Source: Kordia jejudonensis (GTDB taxonomy: Bacteria; Bacteroidota; Bacteroidia; Flavobacteriales; Flavobacteriaceae). Taken from it: a stretch of DNA of 64,000 nt. This document shows positions 46,173 through 55,259 of the stretch, piece by piece (position 1 is the stretch's first letter; each line of letters starts with the position of its first letter). Location: assembly GCF_001005315.1 (NCBI RefSeq), contig NZ_LBMG01000009.1, forward strand, positions 79,895 through 143,894. Direction: 5' to 3'. A model generated the notes under the pieces. It searched no databases. It was not told the origin of the DNA and saw only the letters and a list, made by a program, of their open reading frames with translations. The position numbers were made by a program, and so were the translations under genes.

Positions 46173-47593
46173 TGCTCACCACTTTCTACACTATATATAT
46201 CATTAGCTTCATCTGGGCTGCCTTCAACATACTTTTGTATGGCAATAGACCTGCGCGTTCTGTTGGGTGGCTGCTCATCATTTTTTCACTTCCGATTGCA
46301 GGTGTTATTCTGTACATTGTTTTTGGGATTAATCGTAAGAAATTCAAATTTTTTCGGCTCAATTTTAATGCAAAACGTCGTTTATACGATTTTAAAGACA
46401 TTGTTCATAATATTGATGAAGACGAGCATCCTTTTAGCAAGAAGAAATATGCTAGAATGAACGATTTACTAAAACAGAGTTCTGATTTTCCTGCACTAGA
46501 AGGAAATGAAGTCGTATTGTTAAAAGAAGGAAAACAAACGTTTGACACCATTTTTAACGCATTGGAAAAAGCTGAAAACTTTATTCACATGCAATATTAT
46601 ATTGTAGAAAATGGAGAATTACTGACACGTATGCTCGATATTTTTGAACGAAAAATCGCAGAAGGTGTCGAAATCAGAATATTATATGATGCTTTTGGAA
46701 GCTATGGTTTGAAACGAAAACGTCTGAAACAGCTAAAAAAAATAGGCGCTCATGTGTTTCCAATACTTCCTTTAAAATTTAATACCATTCTCTCTACCCT
46801 AAATTATCGAAATCATAGAAAAATTCTAATCATCGATGGAACATTGGCGTTTACAGGTGGCGTAAATATATCTGATAAATACATTAGTGCTGATTCTATT
46901 TTGGGGAAATGGAGTGATACGCATATCCAATTGAAAGGTTTAGTGATCGATCATTTGCATAGAATTTTCATTAAAGATTATTATTTTGCAAGCAACGATA
47001 CATTGCATGCGACTGAGAAATACTTGCCAAAACAAGCGGAAACGGGAAACACGCTTGTTCAAATTATTTCTGGCGGACCAGACCATAGAAATTTATCTAT
47101 TTTACATCAATATTTAGCTATGATTGGTGTCGCAGAGCGTTCTATATATATTGAAAATCCGTATTTTATTCCTAACAAAGCTTTACTTGAAGCTATAAAA
47201 ATGGCGGCTTTGCAAGGTATTGATGTCCGAATTATGGTCCCTAAAGAAAGTGATTCGCATTTGGCAAAATATAGTATGTTTTCTAACTTCCAAGAATTGT
47301 TACGCACCGGTGTAAAAATCTACACACTCAATAGTTTTTCGCATAGCAAGCTCATGATCGTAGATAAGGAAATTGCTACGATAGGTTCAGGAAATTTTGA
47401 CTATCGAAGTTTTGAACACAACTACGAAACCAATACCTTAATTTATGATGCAGAAATTGCCGAAGAACTTTCCAATGATTTTGAATCAGAACTAGATCAT
47501 TGTGAGTCATTAGATTATGAAGAATTTAAAAAACGTTCCCTAAAAACAAAATTATTAGAAGGAGCAGCCCGAATTTTTAGCCCATTACTTTAA
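46172..47593 (+). CDS. cls: Cardiolipin synthase (phospholipase D family)
   Basis: 473 residues. Two N-terminal membrane helices, then two HKD motifs: NHRKILIIDGTLAFTGGVN and HSKLMIVDKEIATIGSGNFD. Transfers phosphatidyl groups between phosphatidylglycerol molecules in the inner membrane. Its ATG overlaps the SRAP stop, and its stop overlaps the convergent AraC gene by a few bases. Confidence 0.94.
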   Translation: MLTTFYTIYIISFIWAAFNILLYGNRPARSVGWLLIIFSLPIAGVILYIVFGINRKKFKFFRLNFNAKRRLYDFKDIVHNIDEDEHPFSKKKYARMNDLLKQSSDFPALEGNEVVLLKEGKQTFDTIFNALEKAENFIHMQYYIVENGELLTRMLDIFERKIAEGVEIRILYDAFGSYGLKRKRLKQLKKIGAHVFPILPLKFNTILSTLNYRNHRKILIIDGTLAFTGGVNISDKYISADSILGKWSDTHIQLKGLVIDHLHRIFIKDYYFASNDTLHATEKYLPKQAETGNTLVQIISGGPDHRNLSILHQYLAMIGVAERSIYIENPYFIPNKALLEAIKMAALQGIDVRIMVPKESDSHLAKYSMFSNFQELLRTGVKIYTLNSFSHSKLMIVDKEIATIGSGNFDYRSFEHNYETNTLIYDAEIAEELSNDFESELDHCESLDYEEFKKRSLKTKLLEGAARIFSPLL

Positions 47594-48627
47594 GCGGTAA
47601 TTTTTTCATTTTGCTTATTCTTTAAAAATTCACTTGGACTGATTCCATATTTACGCTTAAAAATTTTCGAAAAATAACTACGACTACTCAAACCGATGGT
47701 ATAGACAATTTGAGAGATATTCATATTATTTCCTTTATCATTAATCAAGTCACGTGCTTTTTCCAACCGCACATGTCGTATATATTCTGTAACCGTTCGT
47801 GTGAATAAATGCTTGAAACCTTCTTGCAATTTAGCTTGCGTCAAACCACTATGTTCTGCCAATTGATCTAACGTGTATTCCTTAGAAACGTCATCTGAAA
47901 TATTTTCTGCTATTTCTCGTACAGTTTCTAAATCTTCCATCAAAATAGGCGCCGCATTTTTCCTTGTTTTTACGTCTTTGTCGTGTTGCATCATGTGCAA
48001 ACATAAAATTTGATATACAATCCCTTCAATCATCATGATACGAAGCATTCCTTTCTGCTCAATTCTGTTAAGAGAATCAATAAATTCCGCTAATTTCAAA
48101 TTATACGTTCCTATATATACAAACCGATTTTCATGGTACGAATCGTGAAAAACTTCGTAGAGTTTTCGGTTTAAAATAGACGCATCATTTAATCGTTTTC
48201 TAATAAATCGTACTCTACTGATTTGAACCACATTGATATGCAAATAGATATCTTTTGGAAAATATCCGTGATTATAGCCTCCACTTTTAGAAGTGATGAT
48301 AGATGGTTGCAACTCTTTCAACATTCTACGTTTCTTTTCATCATGAAAACGATGTTCACAATATCCTTTTAAACAATATGTAAAATGTATCGGATTGTAT
48401 TCAGAGGCATCCATGATGAGTTCTATTTCTTCAAAAAACGTAATATTGTATTCAAGCAAACTTCCGCCCCATTCAAACTCGATAAAATGAATAGATCCTT
48501 TGGCTAGTTCATTATCTACCTTCAAAATATGTTCTCCCCATCTTTCTATGATAGTACCACCAATAACTTCTTGAATTTGAGCTACAGTGCCCGCAGTATC
48601 TGTTGCAGTAATATTGATTACCTTCAT
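47590..48627 (-). CDS. AraC-family transcriptional regulator
   Basis: 345 residues. The N-terminal ~230 residues form a sensing domain without a recognised family (HRFHDEKKRRMLKELQPSI). The C-terminal AraC HTH is at ~245-335 (LDQLAEHSGLTQAKLQEGFKHLF; VYTIGLSSRSYFSKIFKRKYGISPSEF). Cytoplasmic. A target is not evident; the divergent outer-membrane gene at 48816 is the nearest candidate. Confidence 0.9.
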   Translation of the reverse strand: MKVINITATDTAGTVAQIQEVIGGTIIERWGEHILKVDNELAKGSIHFIEFEWGGSLLEYNITFFEEIELIMDASEYNPIHFTYCLKGYCEHRFHDEKKRRMLKELQPSIITSKSGGYNHGYFPKDIYLHINVVQISRVRFIRKRLNDASILNRKLYEVFHDSYHENRFVYIGTYNLKLAEFIDSLNRIEQKGMLRIMMIEGIVYQILCLHMMQHDKDVKTRKNAAPILMEDLETVREIAENISDDVSKEYTLDQLAEHSGLTQAKLQEGFKHLFTRTVTEYIRHVRLEKARDLINDKGNNMNISQIVYTIGLSSRSYFSKIFKRKYGISPSEFLKNKQNEKITA

Positions 48628-48784
48628 AATTTCACCTTCGTTACAATTAATTTTGATGTAAATAATACATTGTATTGATTCAAATGTACTGAAAAAAGCA
48701 GCATCAACTTATATTAATCTTAAAAAGACAACGATTGCATCAATCTTTTTAGTAAATGAGCAAATGCGACAACACCGCAAAGTC

Positions 48785-48792
48785 TATTTTTG
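48785..48792 (+). promoter_or_regulatory. -7 box TATTTTTG of the 48816 gene
   Basis: Perfect TAnnTTTG, 23 bp upstream of the ATG. No Crp-type palindrome at the -41 position. Confidence 0.5.
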
Positions 48793-48815
48793 TGTTGTAA
48801 TTAAAAAAATAACTC

Positions 48816-49280
48816 ATGAAAACATTATTTTATGTATGCTTTTTAGCATTTTCGACTACAATTTTCGCGCAAGATATTTCAAAAAACGCGATTGGTTTAC
48901 GATTTGGAGATAATGACGGTCTTGGTGCCGAAATTTCGTACCAAAGATATTTAAATGATAATAATCGTTTGGAATTCGATCTAGGATTCCGAAGCAGAAA
49001 CGACGTAGACGCCTTTAAACTAGTTGGTTTGTATCAGTGGGTTCGTCCGCTTGATGGAAACTTTAATTGGTATCTTGGTGCTGGTGGAGGAATTGGATCT
49101 TATGACACACCTGTTGCTGACGGTTCATTTGCGTTAATTGCAGGAAATGTAGGAATTGAATACAACTTTGATATCCCATTATTAATTTCTTTAGATATCC
49201 GTCCAGAACTTGGTTTTGATGACGCATATAGTGACGATTTGGATTTAGACATTGCACTTGGTATTCGATACCAATTTTAA
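48816..49280 (+). CDS. Small outer-membrane beta-barrel-like protein
   Basis: 154 residues. The signal peptide ends at IFAQD. Amphipathic beta-strands with Gly/Asp-rich turns (GLRFGDNDGLGAEISYQRYL; YLGAGGGIGSYDTPVADGSF) end in an aromatic (GIRYQF), typical of 8-strand outer-membrane barrels. Terminator follows. Confidence 0.78.
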   Translation: MKTLFYVCFLAFSTTIFAQDISKNAIGLRFGDNDGLGAEISYQRYLNDNNRLEFDLGFRSRNDVDAFKLVGLYQWVRPLDGNFNWYLGAGGGIGSYDTPVADGSFALIAGNVGIEYNFDIPLLISLDIRPELGFDDAYSDDLDLDIALGIRYQF

Positions 49281-49314
49281 TCAGTATATTATCCTCAGAA
49301 ATATATAACAAACT

Positions 49315-49353
49315 ACCAACGTAGTATTATAAAGTAATAGTACGTTGGTTTTT
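49315..49353 (+). terminator. Terminator after the small barrel gene
   Basis: A 9-bp stem ACCAACGTA / TACGTTGGT with a 17-nt loop, followed by TTTT. Confidence 0.65.
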
Positions 49354-49409
49354 CGTTTTTTAAGACGAACTAAATTCTATTTTTTCACAACAAATCACAC
49401 AATCACTGC

Positions 49410-50291
49410 ATGCAAACCATTCTACGTATTTTTCTAGTAAGTATTTTATGCTATTCTGCAAACTTGCATGCACAATTAAGCGATTTAGCCCGTATAGATT
49501 ACACTATTATTCCGAATGCGAAATCAGATGTTGAGTATACACGTTTTCGTGCATTGTTTAATTACCCTATTAAACTAAAAAAAGAAGGAACGTATTTATT
49601 TTTAGGATTAGATTATAGTAATATTAAACTTCAATCTGAAATCGATTTTCCTTTTGACACTCGTGATTTGAATGACTTTCAATTGCTCGATTTTAGTTTC
49701 GGATATACGACACCTTTACGAAACAATTGGCGTTTGGGAATTCGTTTTCAACCTGGTTTTAGCACAAATTTAGCGGCTGATGCGTTGAGTTTTGACGACA
49801 TTGTACTCTCTGGAAATGTCGTATTTATTAAAACGGGAGAAGTTAGTTTTGGTAAAGCTCAAAAGTGGATTTTAGGAGTTTCGTATGGAGGAAATTCTGG
49901 ATTTAATTTCCCATTGCCTTTTGTGAGTTATTTTAAAAAATTTCATCCCAAATGGTCCTACAATTTAGGAATTCCAAAAACGAATTTGCAACATTATTTT
50001 TCAGAAAAACATCGTTTAAAAGCTTATGCACAATTGGATGGTTTTACGTCCAACTTACAACGAGACGTTCCTATGATTGATGGCACTGCTGCAAGAAGCA
50101 TTAATTTATCGTTGATTTTATCTGGATTGCAATACGAATATTATTTTACCAAACGTTTGCAGTTTTATGCTCGTGCAGCTTATATTTTTGCCATAAATAA
50201 CGAATTACGAAGTGAAGATAGAGAAACACTTTTTTCGCTGGACAATCAGGCTAGAATTTACCTGCGTACTGGAGTAAAATTCAAAATTTAA
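49410..50291 (+). CDS. Outer-membrane beta-barrel protein (DUF6268-like)
   Basis: 293 residues. The signal peptide ends at NLHAQ. Alternating strands (FRALFNYPIKLKKEGTYLFLG; WRLGIRFQPGF; QFYARAAYIFAINNEL) and a C-terminal TGVKFKI. Compatible with the DUF6268 outer-membrane family. Function unknown. Confidence 0.72.
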   Translation: MQTILRIFLVSILCYSANLHAQLSDLARIDYTIIPNAKSDVEYTRFRALFNYPIKLKKEGTYLFLGLDYSNIKLQSEIDFPFDTRDLNDFQLLDFSFGYTTPLRNNWRLGIRFQPGFSTNLAADALSFDDIVLSGNVVFIKTGEVSFGKAQKWILGVSYGGNSGFNFPLPFVSYFKKFHPKWSYNLGIPKTNLQHYFSEKHRLKAYAQLDGFTSNLQRDVPMIDGTAARSINLSLILSGLQYEYYFTKRLQFYARAAYIFAINNELRSEDRETLFSLDNQARIYLRTGVKFKI

Positions 50292-50317
50292 ATCAAATAC
50301 TCTTTCAATATAACATG

Positions 50318-50340
50318 GAAAAAGCGAACCGAAGTTCGCT
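50318..50340 (-). terminator. UUCG-tetraloop terminator of the precursor gene
   Basis: On the minus strand AGCGAAC-TTCG-GTTCGCT is followed by T5. A perfect 7-bp stem with a stable UUCG loop, 35 bp past the stop codon. Confidence 0.8.
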
Positions 50341-50374
50341 CTTAAACTATATATAGTGTACAGTTTTTAACTAA

Positions 50375-50602
50375 TTAACACGTACAAGACCAAGCTGCAC
50401 ACGTCATCGTTTCGTCCGTTCCACCTGTGCAACCACCTTGCGACATACAGTTACTTCCGTCAATAATAGAATTGTTACACACGCGAACATCCGCATCCGT
50501 TAACGCAAGTTCTAAATTATTGCGTCCACCTTGAAGTGAAGGCTTTAAACTAGAAACTACTTTTTTGTTTAATGACAATGTTTTTAAATTCTTTTTTTTC
50601 AT
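50375..50602 (-). CDS. Class I lanthipeptide-like precursor peptide
   Basis: 75 residues. The leader MKKKNLKTLSLNKKVVSSLK ends PSLQGG. The core has six cysteines plus many Ser/Thr (RVCNNSI, NCMSQGGCTGG, MTCAAWSCTC). The leader shares LxLNKKxxSSL with 62314-62541. No LanB/LanC or transporter gene in the window. Own terminator with a UUCG loop. Confidence 0.78.
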   Translation of the reverse strand: MKKKNLKTLSLNKKVVSSLKPSLQGGRNNLELALTDADVRVCNNSIIDGSNCMSQGGCTGGTDETMTCAAWSCTC

Positions 50603-50782
50603 GATATAAAGTTTTTTTAATGAAACTGAATACTGGAAATTACAAAAGATTTAGTGTGTAAAAAAAGAACTACTCTCGTGTTTTATGAATTGTAAGCATT
50701 AAAATAAAGCCCATGTAAGCTGCTGTTTTTCAGATATTAAACAGTTCGCTTTTTTGTAGTATTTGATCAAACTACCATACGA

Positions 50783-51559
50783 TTAGTTTTGAAATTTTGC
50801 CTGTACCAGTTCACTTTTTTCAAGTACTTCCGTTGCCACAGCATAACCAATATTGAAAATTTCATCTACGTGTGTTCTATCAAAAGTTCTGTACTTATTC
50901 AATGCTTTCGGAACAATGGCAATATCGCAATATTTTAATTTTGCATAGTCTTCTTGAACTGATTTCAGCATAAATGCGCGTTCAACCACTCCATACGTAC
51001 TTTTCAAATCTTTAATTTCGAGCACATCGTAACCACTTACGTGAATTCCAATAACAATATCGCAAGTTTCTCTGAGGTATTCCACAGGAAAATTGTCCAT
51101 TACACCACCGTCAATATAATAGTTATTTCCTACTTGTACAGGTGTAAAAATTCCTGGAAATGCTGCTGAAGCTAATATTGGCTTAATGAGTTCGCCTTCA
51201 TTAAATATTTTGAGTCTGCCATTTAAAATATCTGTAGCGGTAATAGTCAATTCCTTTTCAAGTCCATCAAAACTATCTTTCCTAAAGTACGTTTTGAACT
51301 CTGAATAATATTTTTCTGCATCTAAGAAACCAGGTTTTCCCAAGGCAAACTTTGTGAAATTTAACACTTTTACACTTTTAAAAAAACGCAACATCGTTTC
51401 CCAAGAATAGCCATAAGCATACAATCCGCCAACAATAGCTCCTGCACTTGAACCTGCAATGTGTGTTGCTACTATGCCGTGTTCTTCCAACGCTTTGATA
51501 GCTCCAATATGCGCAACTCCTTTGCTTCCGCCACCAGAAAGTGCTAACCCAATTTTCAT
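50783..51559 (-). CDS. Patatin-like phospholipase
   Basis: 258 residues. The Gly-rich oxyanion loop (GLALSGGGSKGVAHIGAI), nucleophile elbow GSSAGA and catalytic Asp motif DGGVMDN form the Ser-Asp dyad. It has no signal peptide, so cytoplasmic, unlike the long BamA-fused patatins. Hydrolyses phospholipid acyl esters. Confidence 0.92.
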   Translation of the reverse strand: MKIGLALSGGGSKGVAHIGAIKALEEHGIVATHIAGSSAGAIVGGLYAYGYSWETMLRFFKSVKVLNFTKFALGKPGFLDAEKYYSEFKTYFRKDSFDGLEKELTITATDILNGRLKIFNEGELIKPILASAAFPGIFTPVQVGNNYYIDGGVMDNFPVEYLRETCDIVIGIHVSGYDVLEIKDLKSTYGVVERAFMLKSVQEDYAKLKYCDIAIVPKALNKYRTFDRTHVDEIFNIGYAVATEVLEKSELVQAKFQN

Positions 51560-51716
51560 GATGATTATTTTTTTTAATCTTTAAATTTAGAGAAATTAAC
51601 AAGAATTCAAAGTCAAAACAACCAAAATAGTTATTATTTATTTTTAGGAATGATCTGCCAACCCGCAAGGTTATCTTCTGTTTTTTTCCTAATTTTAAAA
51701 ACTCCAAAAAAGTACT

Positions 51717-52940
51717 ATGTTTAAACAAGACCAAGAAATTTTTAATGTCCTTTTAGGCTCTGTTTCTGAAGGTGTTATTATTGTTGATGAACATCAAAAA
51801 GTAGTGGAAGTAAATAGTGCTGCTGAAAAAATGTTTGGGTACACGAAAGACGAACTCGACAAACAACATTTAAATATTCTTATTCCAAAAAACTACCACG
51901 CTGGGCACGATGCACATTTTAATGGTTTTATGAAAGCTAAGCAACGTCGCCAAATGGGACAAGGTCGTGATATTTATGGCGCTAGAAAAGATGGAAGTGT
52001 TTTTCCTTTAGAAGCTGGATTGAACCCTTTTTCTATATACGGAAAAAATTATGTCATGGCACTGGTGATAGATATTTCTATTCGAAAAGAACACGAGCAA
52101 AAGATTAAAGATTTAAACACACAGTTGGAGCAAAAAGTGCTGTTGCGGACACAAGAATTGAGCGAAACAATTGAGCAACTAGAAGTAGAAAATGCCAAAC
52201 GTTTGGAAGCAGAAGAAGAGGCAAAAACTGCATTGAAAAGAGAACAGGAACTAAACGAATTAAAGACAAAATTTTTATCCTTAGTTTCACATGAGTTCAA
52301 AACTCCGCTGAGTGGAATTTTGACATCCACCATGTTGTTAAGCAAATATAAGCTTACGGAACAGCAACAAAAACGTGACAAACACATTAAAACGATTTCT
52401 GATAAAGTTCATTATTTAAATAATATTTTGAATGATTTTCTTTCGATAGAGAAATTACAAAAAGGAAAAGTCAATTATAAGCTTTCTACTTTTAAAGTGA
52501 GTAAGGTGATAAACGAGGTTGTGTACAATGCAAATATGTTGTTGAAAGATGGACAACAAATCAATTATCCTGAAAATATTGACAGTTTTTCACTATATCA
52601 AGATGAAAAAATTGTGGAATTAGCCTTGTCAAATTTGGTTCACAATGCCATTAAATATTCGTCTGAAAATACCATTATTGATATTATCATTACACAAAAT
52701 GAAACTACGACAACGTTTCAAGTAAGAGATAATGGAATTGGAATTCCTGAGAAAGATCAAAAAAATATTTTTAATCGTTATTTTAGAGCCGAAAATGCCT
52801 TGTTGACGGAAGGAACTGGTATTGGATTGAATATTGTAAAAGATCATTTAGAAAATTTGCACGGAAGTATTGCCTTTGAAAGTGTTGAAAATGAAGGTAC
52901 TGTATTTACGATTACGATTCCTAATAAAGCTGAATTATGA
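51717..52940 (+). CDS. PAS-domain sensor histidine kinase
   Basis: 407 residues. PAS (~8-120; NSAAEKMFGYTKDELDKQ; GARKDGSVFPLEAGL, FixL-type). A coiled coil at ~125-180 leads to HisKA with His in SLVSHEFKTPLSGIL, and HATPase (LVHNAIKYS; DNGIGIP; GTGIGLNIVKDH). Soluble. Its stop overlaps the next gene's start (ATGA), so it is the cognate kinase of the receiver-Crp fusion. Confidence 0.92.
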   Translation: MFKQDQEIFNVLLGSVSEGVIIVDEHQKVVEVNSAAEKMFGYTKDELDKQHLNILIPKNYHAGHDAHFNGFMKAKQRRQMGQGRDIYGARKDGSVFPLEAGLNPFSIYGKNYVMALVIDISIRKEHEQKIKDLNTQLEQKVLLRTQELSETIEQLEVENAKRLEAEEEAKTALKREQELNELKTKFLSLVSHEFKTPLSGILTSTMLLSKYKLTEQQQKRDKHIKTISDKVHYLNNILNDFLSIEKLQKGKVNYKLSTFKVSKVINEVVYNANMLLKDGQQINYPENIDSFSLYQDEKIVELALSNLVHNAIKYSSENTIIDIIITQNETTTTFQVRDNGIGIPEKDQKNIFNRYFRAENALLTEGTGIGLNIVKDHLENLHGSIAFESVENEGTVFTITIPNKAEL

Positions 52941-53992
52941 AAAAAGTATTGTTAATAGAAGATGATGCCGTTTTACGCGAAAATACTGCCGAATTACTCG
53001 AACTTGCTGCGTACGATGTCACGACAGCTCCAAATGGAAAAGTTGGTGTTGAAATAGCGCAACAATTACTTCCTGATGCTATTGTATGTGATATTATGAT
53101 GCCCGAATTGGACGGTTACGGTGTGCTAGAATTTTTATCGAAACAAGATCATACAAAATATATTCCTTTCATTTTTTTATCTGCAAAAACGGAACGTCAA
53201 GATGTCCGTAAAGGAATGGACTTAGGCGCAGATGATTATATTACCAAGCCATTTTCCGAAGACGAACTCATTAGTGCCATTGAAAGTCGTATTGCGAAGG
53301 CATTAATTTTACAAGAAGAACGCGAGAAGTATCAACATACGACTTTTGCTGAAGATGAAAGCAATATTCGCACGCTAAACGATTTGAAGAATTTCTTTGA
53401 TGACAACGGCGAGATTTTCACGTATAAAAAAGATGAAGTTATCTATGAAGAAGGACAAAATTCTAACTTTATTTACTTGATTACAAAAGGCGTTGTAAAG
53501 TGTTATAAATTAGACGAACAAGGAAAAGAACTGACAACAGCTTTACACAAAGAAGACGATTTATTTGGCTACACATCATTTACACAAAACATTGCATATC
53601 AGGAAACTGCAACTGCCATCAAGGACGTAGAAATTGTAGGTTTGTCTAAAAATGAGTTGAAAAATGTTTTAAATAAAAACCATAAAGTTACGCTCGAATT
53701 GATTCAGTTGTTAACAGATAATTTGTCTACGGTAAAAGATCAATTGCTTCAAATGGCGTATAGTTCTGTGTACAAAAAAACGGCAACGACAATTTTAAAA
53801 TTTGCTGAAAAATTGAATCGCAAGCCAGACGATCCAATCAAAATTTCGAGAAACGATTTGGCAAGCGTTGCAGGAATTGCCACCGAAACACTCATCAGAA
53901 CCATGTCGAGCTTCAAAAAACAAGGCTTGATCGAAATTGAAGGACGAAATATCAAAATTGTAGACCTTCAAAAACTGCAGCAAATCTGTTGA
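52937..53992 (+). CDS. Response regulator receiver fused to a Crp/Fnr domain
   Basis: 351 residues. Receiver at ~1-125 with phospho-acceptor Asp52 (VCDIMMPELDG), and Lys of YITKPF. A cNMP-type beta-roll at ~160-275 (YEEGQNSNFIYLITKGVVKCYK), and a Crp HTH at ~295-345 (LASVAGIATETLIRTMSSFKKQGLI). In that HTH the CRP Glu181 and Arg185 equivalents are present and Arg180 is Thr, which suits an FNR-type half-site with G. Translationally coupled to the kinase; a matching FNR-like operator lies directly downstream. Confidence 0.9.
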   Translation: MKKVLLIEDDAVLRENTAELLELAAYDVTTAPNGKVGVEIAQQLLPDAIVCDIMMPELDGYGVLEFLSKQDHTKYIPFIFLSAKTERQDVRKGMDLGADDYITKPFSEDELISAIESRIAKALILQEEREKYQHTTFAEDESNIRTLNDLKNFFDDNGEIFTYKKDEVIYEEGQNSNFIYLITKGVVKCYKLDEQGKELTTALHKEDDLFGYTSFTQNIAYQETATAIKDVEIVGLSKNELKNVLNKNHKVTLELIQLLTDNLSTVKDQLLQMAYSSVYKKTATTILKFAEKLNRKPDDPIKISRNDLASVAGIATETLIRTMSSFKKQGLIEIEGRNIKIVDLQKLQQIC

Positions 53993-54015
53993 GTCTCTTC
54001 TAAAAAGTTGAAAAC

Positions 54016-54059
54016 ATGACAAATATCATATTTTAACTAATTGCTTCCATTTAGATTTG
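54016..54059 (+). promoter_or_regulatory. FNR-like box plus -7 box upstream of the universal stress gene
   Basis: ATGACAAATATCAT (54016-54029) is centred 33 bp upstream of the centre of TAGATTTG (54052-54059). Probable target of the receiver-Crp fusion encoded just upstream. Confidence 0.62.
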
Positions 54060-54078
54060 TTATCAAAGTGTCATCTAG

Positions 54079-54921
54079 ATGAAAAATATATTATTACCAA
54101 CAGACTTTTCTGAGAACTCGTGGAACGCCATAGCGTATGGACTTCAATATTTAAAAGATTTTAATTGTAAATTTTATGTGTTGAATGTTAATAGACTGAG
54201 CAATCTTATTGATGAAGAAGTACGCTATACTCCTACCTTAGATGTCATTGAAGATGTATATGTAAAACCTGCACAAAGAGAATTACAACGTGTAATACAC
54301 CGAATTAAAAAGACACTTCCAACAAATAAAAAACATCATTTTTACACACTTACCGATCATAATTTCTTTATCGAATCCATTCGAAATCATGTAGAAGAAA
54401 AGAAGATTGATTTAATTATCATGGGAACAAAAGGTGCTTCTGGCTTGAAAGCATATATTGCTGGAAGTAATACAGGCGCCGTAATTACAAAAGTAAAATG
54501 TACCACGTTGGTTATTCCAGAAAATGCAAAATATACAGATATTAACGAAATTGCGTTTCCAACCGATTTCATTTTATCGTACAATATGCAAACCTTATCG
54601 CCAATTGTCAATATTCTAGATAGAACCAATGCTTCATTGCGCATTCCGTACATTACAAAAGCCAATGAACAACTGAATGCAAATCAGCAAGCAAATAAAG
54701 AACTATTGGAAGACTTTTTTGATGATTATAAATACAGTTTTCACTTTTTGACGAACACTAAAGTTGAAGAAGCCATTCAAGATTTTACAGAAAAAAGCAA
54801 TATAGATTTGATGATCATGGTAGCCAAAAACTTGAATTATTTCCAGCAAATTTTATTTCATACCAAAGTAGAAAAAATTAGTTATCATACGGATATTCCT
54901 TTTTTAGTGCTGCACGAATAG
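54079..54921 (+). CDS. Tandem universal stress protein (UspA family)
   Basis: 280 residues: the first Usp domain begins NILLPTDFSENSWNAIAYGLQ and carries the nucleotide-loop segment IIMGTKGASGLKAYIAGSNTGAVI. The second half (ITKVKC...; LMIMVAKNLNYFQQILFHT) is divergent. Cytoplasmic. An FNR-like promoter and the preceding PAS kinase/receiver-Crp pair suggest a redox or energy-stress unit. Confidence 0.88.
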   Translation: MKNILLPTDFSENSWNAIAYGLQYLKDFNCKFYVLNVNRLSNLIDEEVRYTPTLDVIEDVYVKPAQRELQRVIHRIKKTLPTNKKHHFYTLTDHNFFIESIRNHVEEKKIDLIIMGTKGASGLKAYIAGSNTGAVITKVKCTTLVIPENAKYTDINEIAFPTDFILSYNMQTLSPIVNILDRTNASLRIPYITKANEQLNANQQANKELLEDFFDDYKYSFHFLTNTKVEEAIQDFTEKSNIDLMIMVAKNLNYFQQILFHTKVEKISYHTDIPFLVLHE

Positions 54922-55006
54922 CCTAAAAAATCTTCATTTCAAGTACAAAAAAGCATTTGAGTCAATAGTAAAATGATATCCGTTAATCGTACGGAACAAG
55001 CTTTCA

Positions 55007-55014
55007 TATCTTTG
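55007..55014 (+). promoter_or_regulatory. -7 box TATCTTTG of a small membrane-protein gene
   Basis: Perfect box 37 bp upstream of the ATG at 55052. No palindrome at the class-II position. Confidence 0.5.
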
Positions 55015-55051
55015 TAACAAATAAATTAATAACTCTAAAAAATATACAACT

Positions 55052-55213
55052 ATGAAACAAGGAAACGAAGATTTCGATTTTGTTAAAGATGAAAATAAAG
55101 AACAAGGAAATTACATTTTTCAAAAAAATAAGAAGACAAAAATAGCATTTTTCTTCATTGCCGCTGTGTTAGCTATTTTAATTTTTGCAGTAGCATTGAC
55201 CATGACTATCTAA
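55052..55213 (+). CDS. Small single-pass membrane protein
   Basis: 53 residues: a charged N-terminus (MKQGNEDFDFVKDENKEQGN) and one C-terminal membrane helix (IAFFFIAAVLAILIFAVAL). The clean frame starts 37 bp after a perfect -7 box. Tail-anchored topology. Function unknown. Confidence 0.65.
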   Translation: MKQGNEDFDFVKDENKEQGNYIFQKNKKTKIAFFFIAAVLAILIFAVALTMTI

Positions 55214-55259
55214 TATAGTATCATCATCATTACTTGATGAGCGCTTCCATAACTACAAC

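Noticed and set aside
54971..54990. Possible third Crp-type operator before the 55052 gene (TGATATCC...TTAATCG)
   Set aside because: The -7 box is perfect, but the half-sites do not fall at the 33-bp position and are not symmetric.
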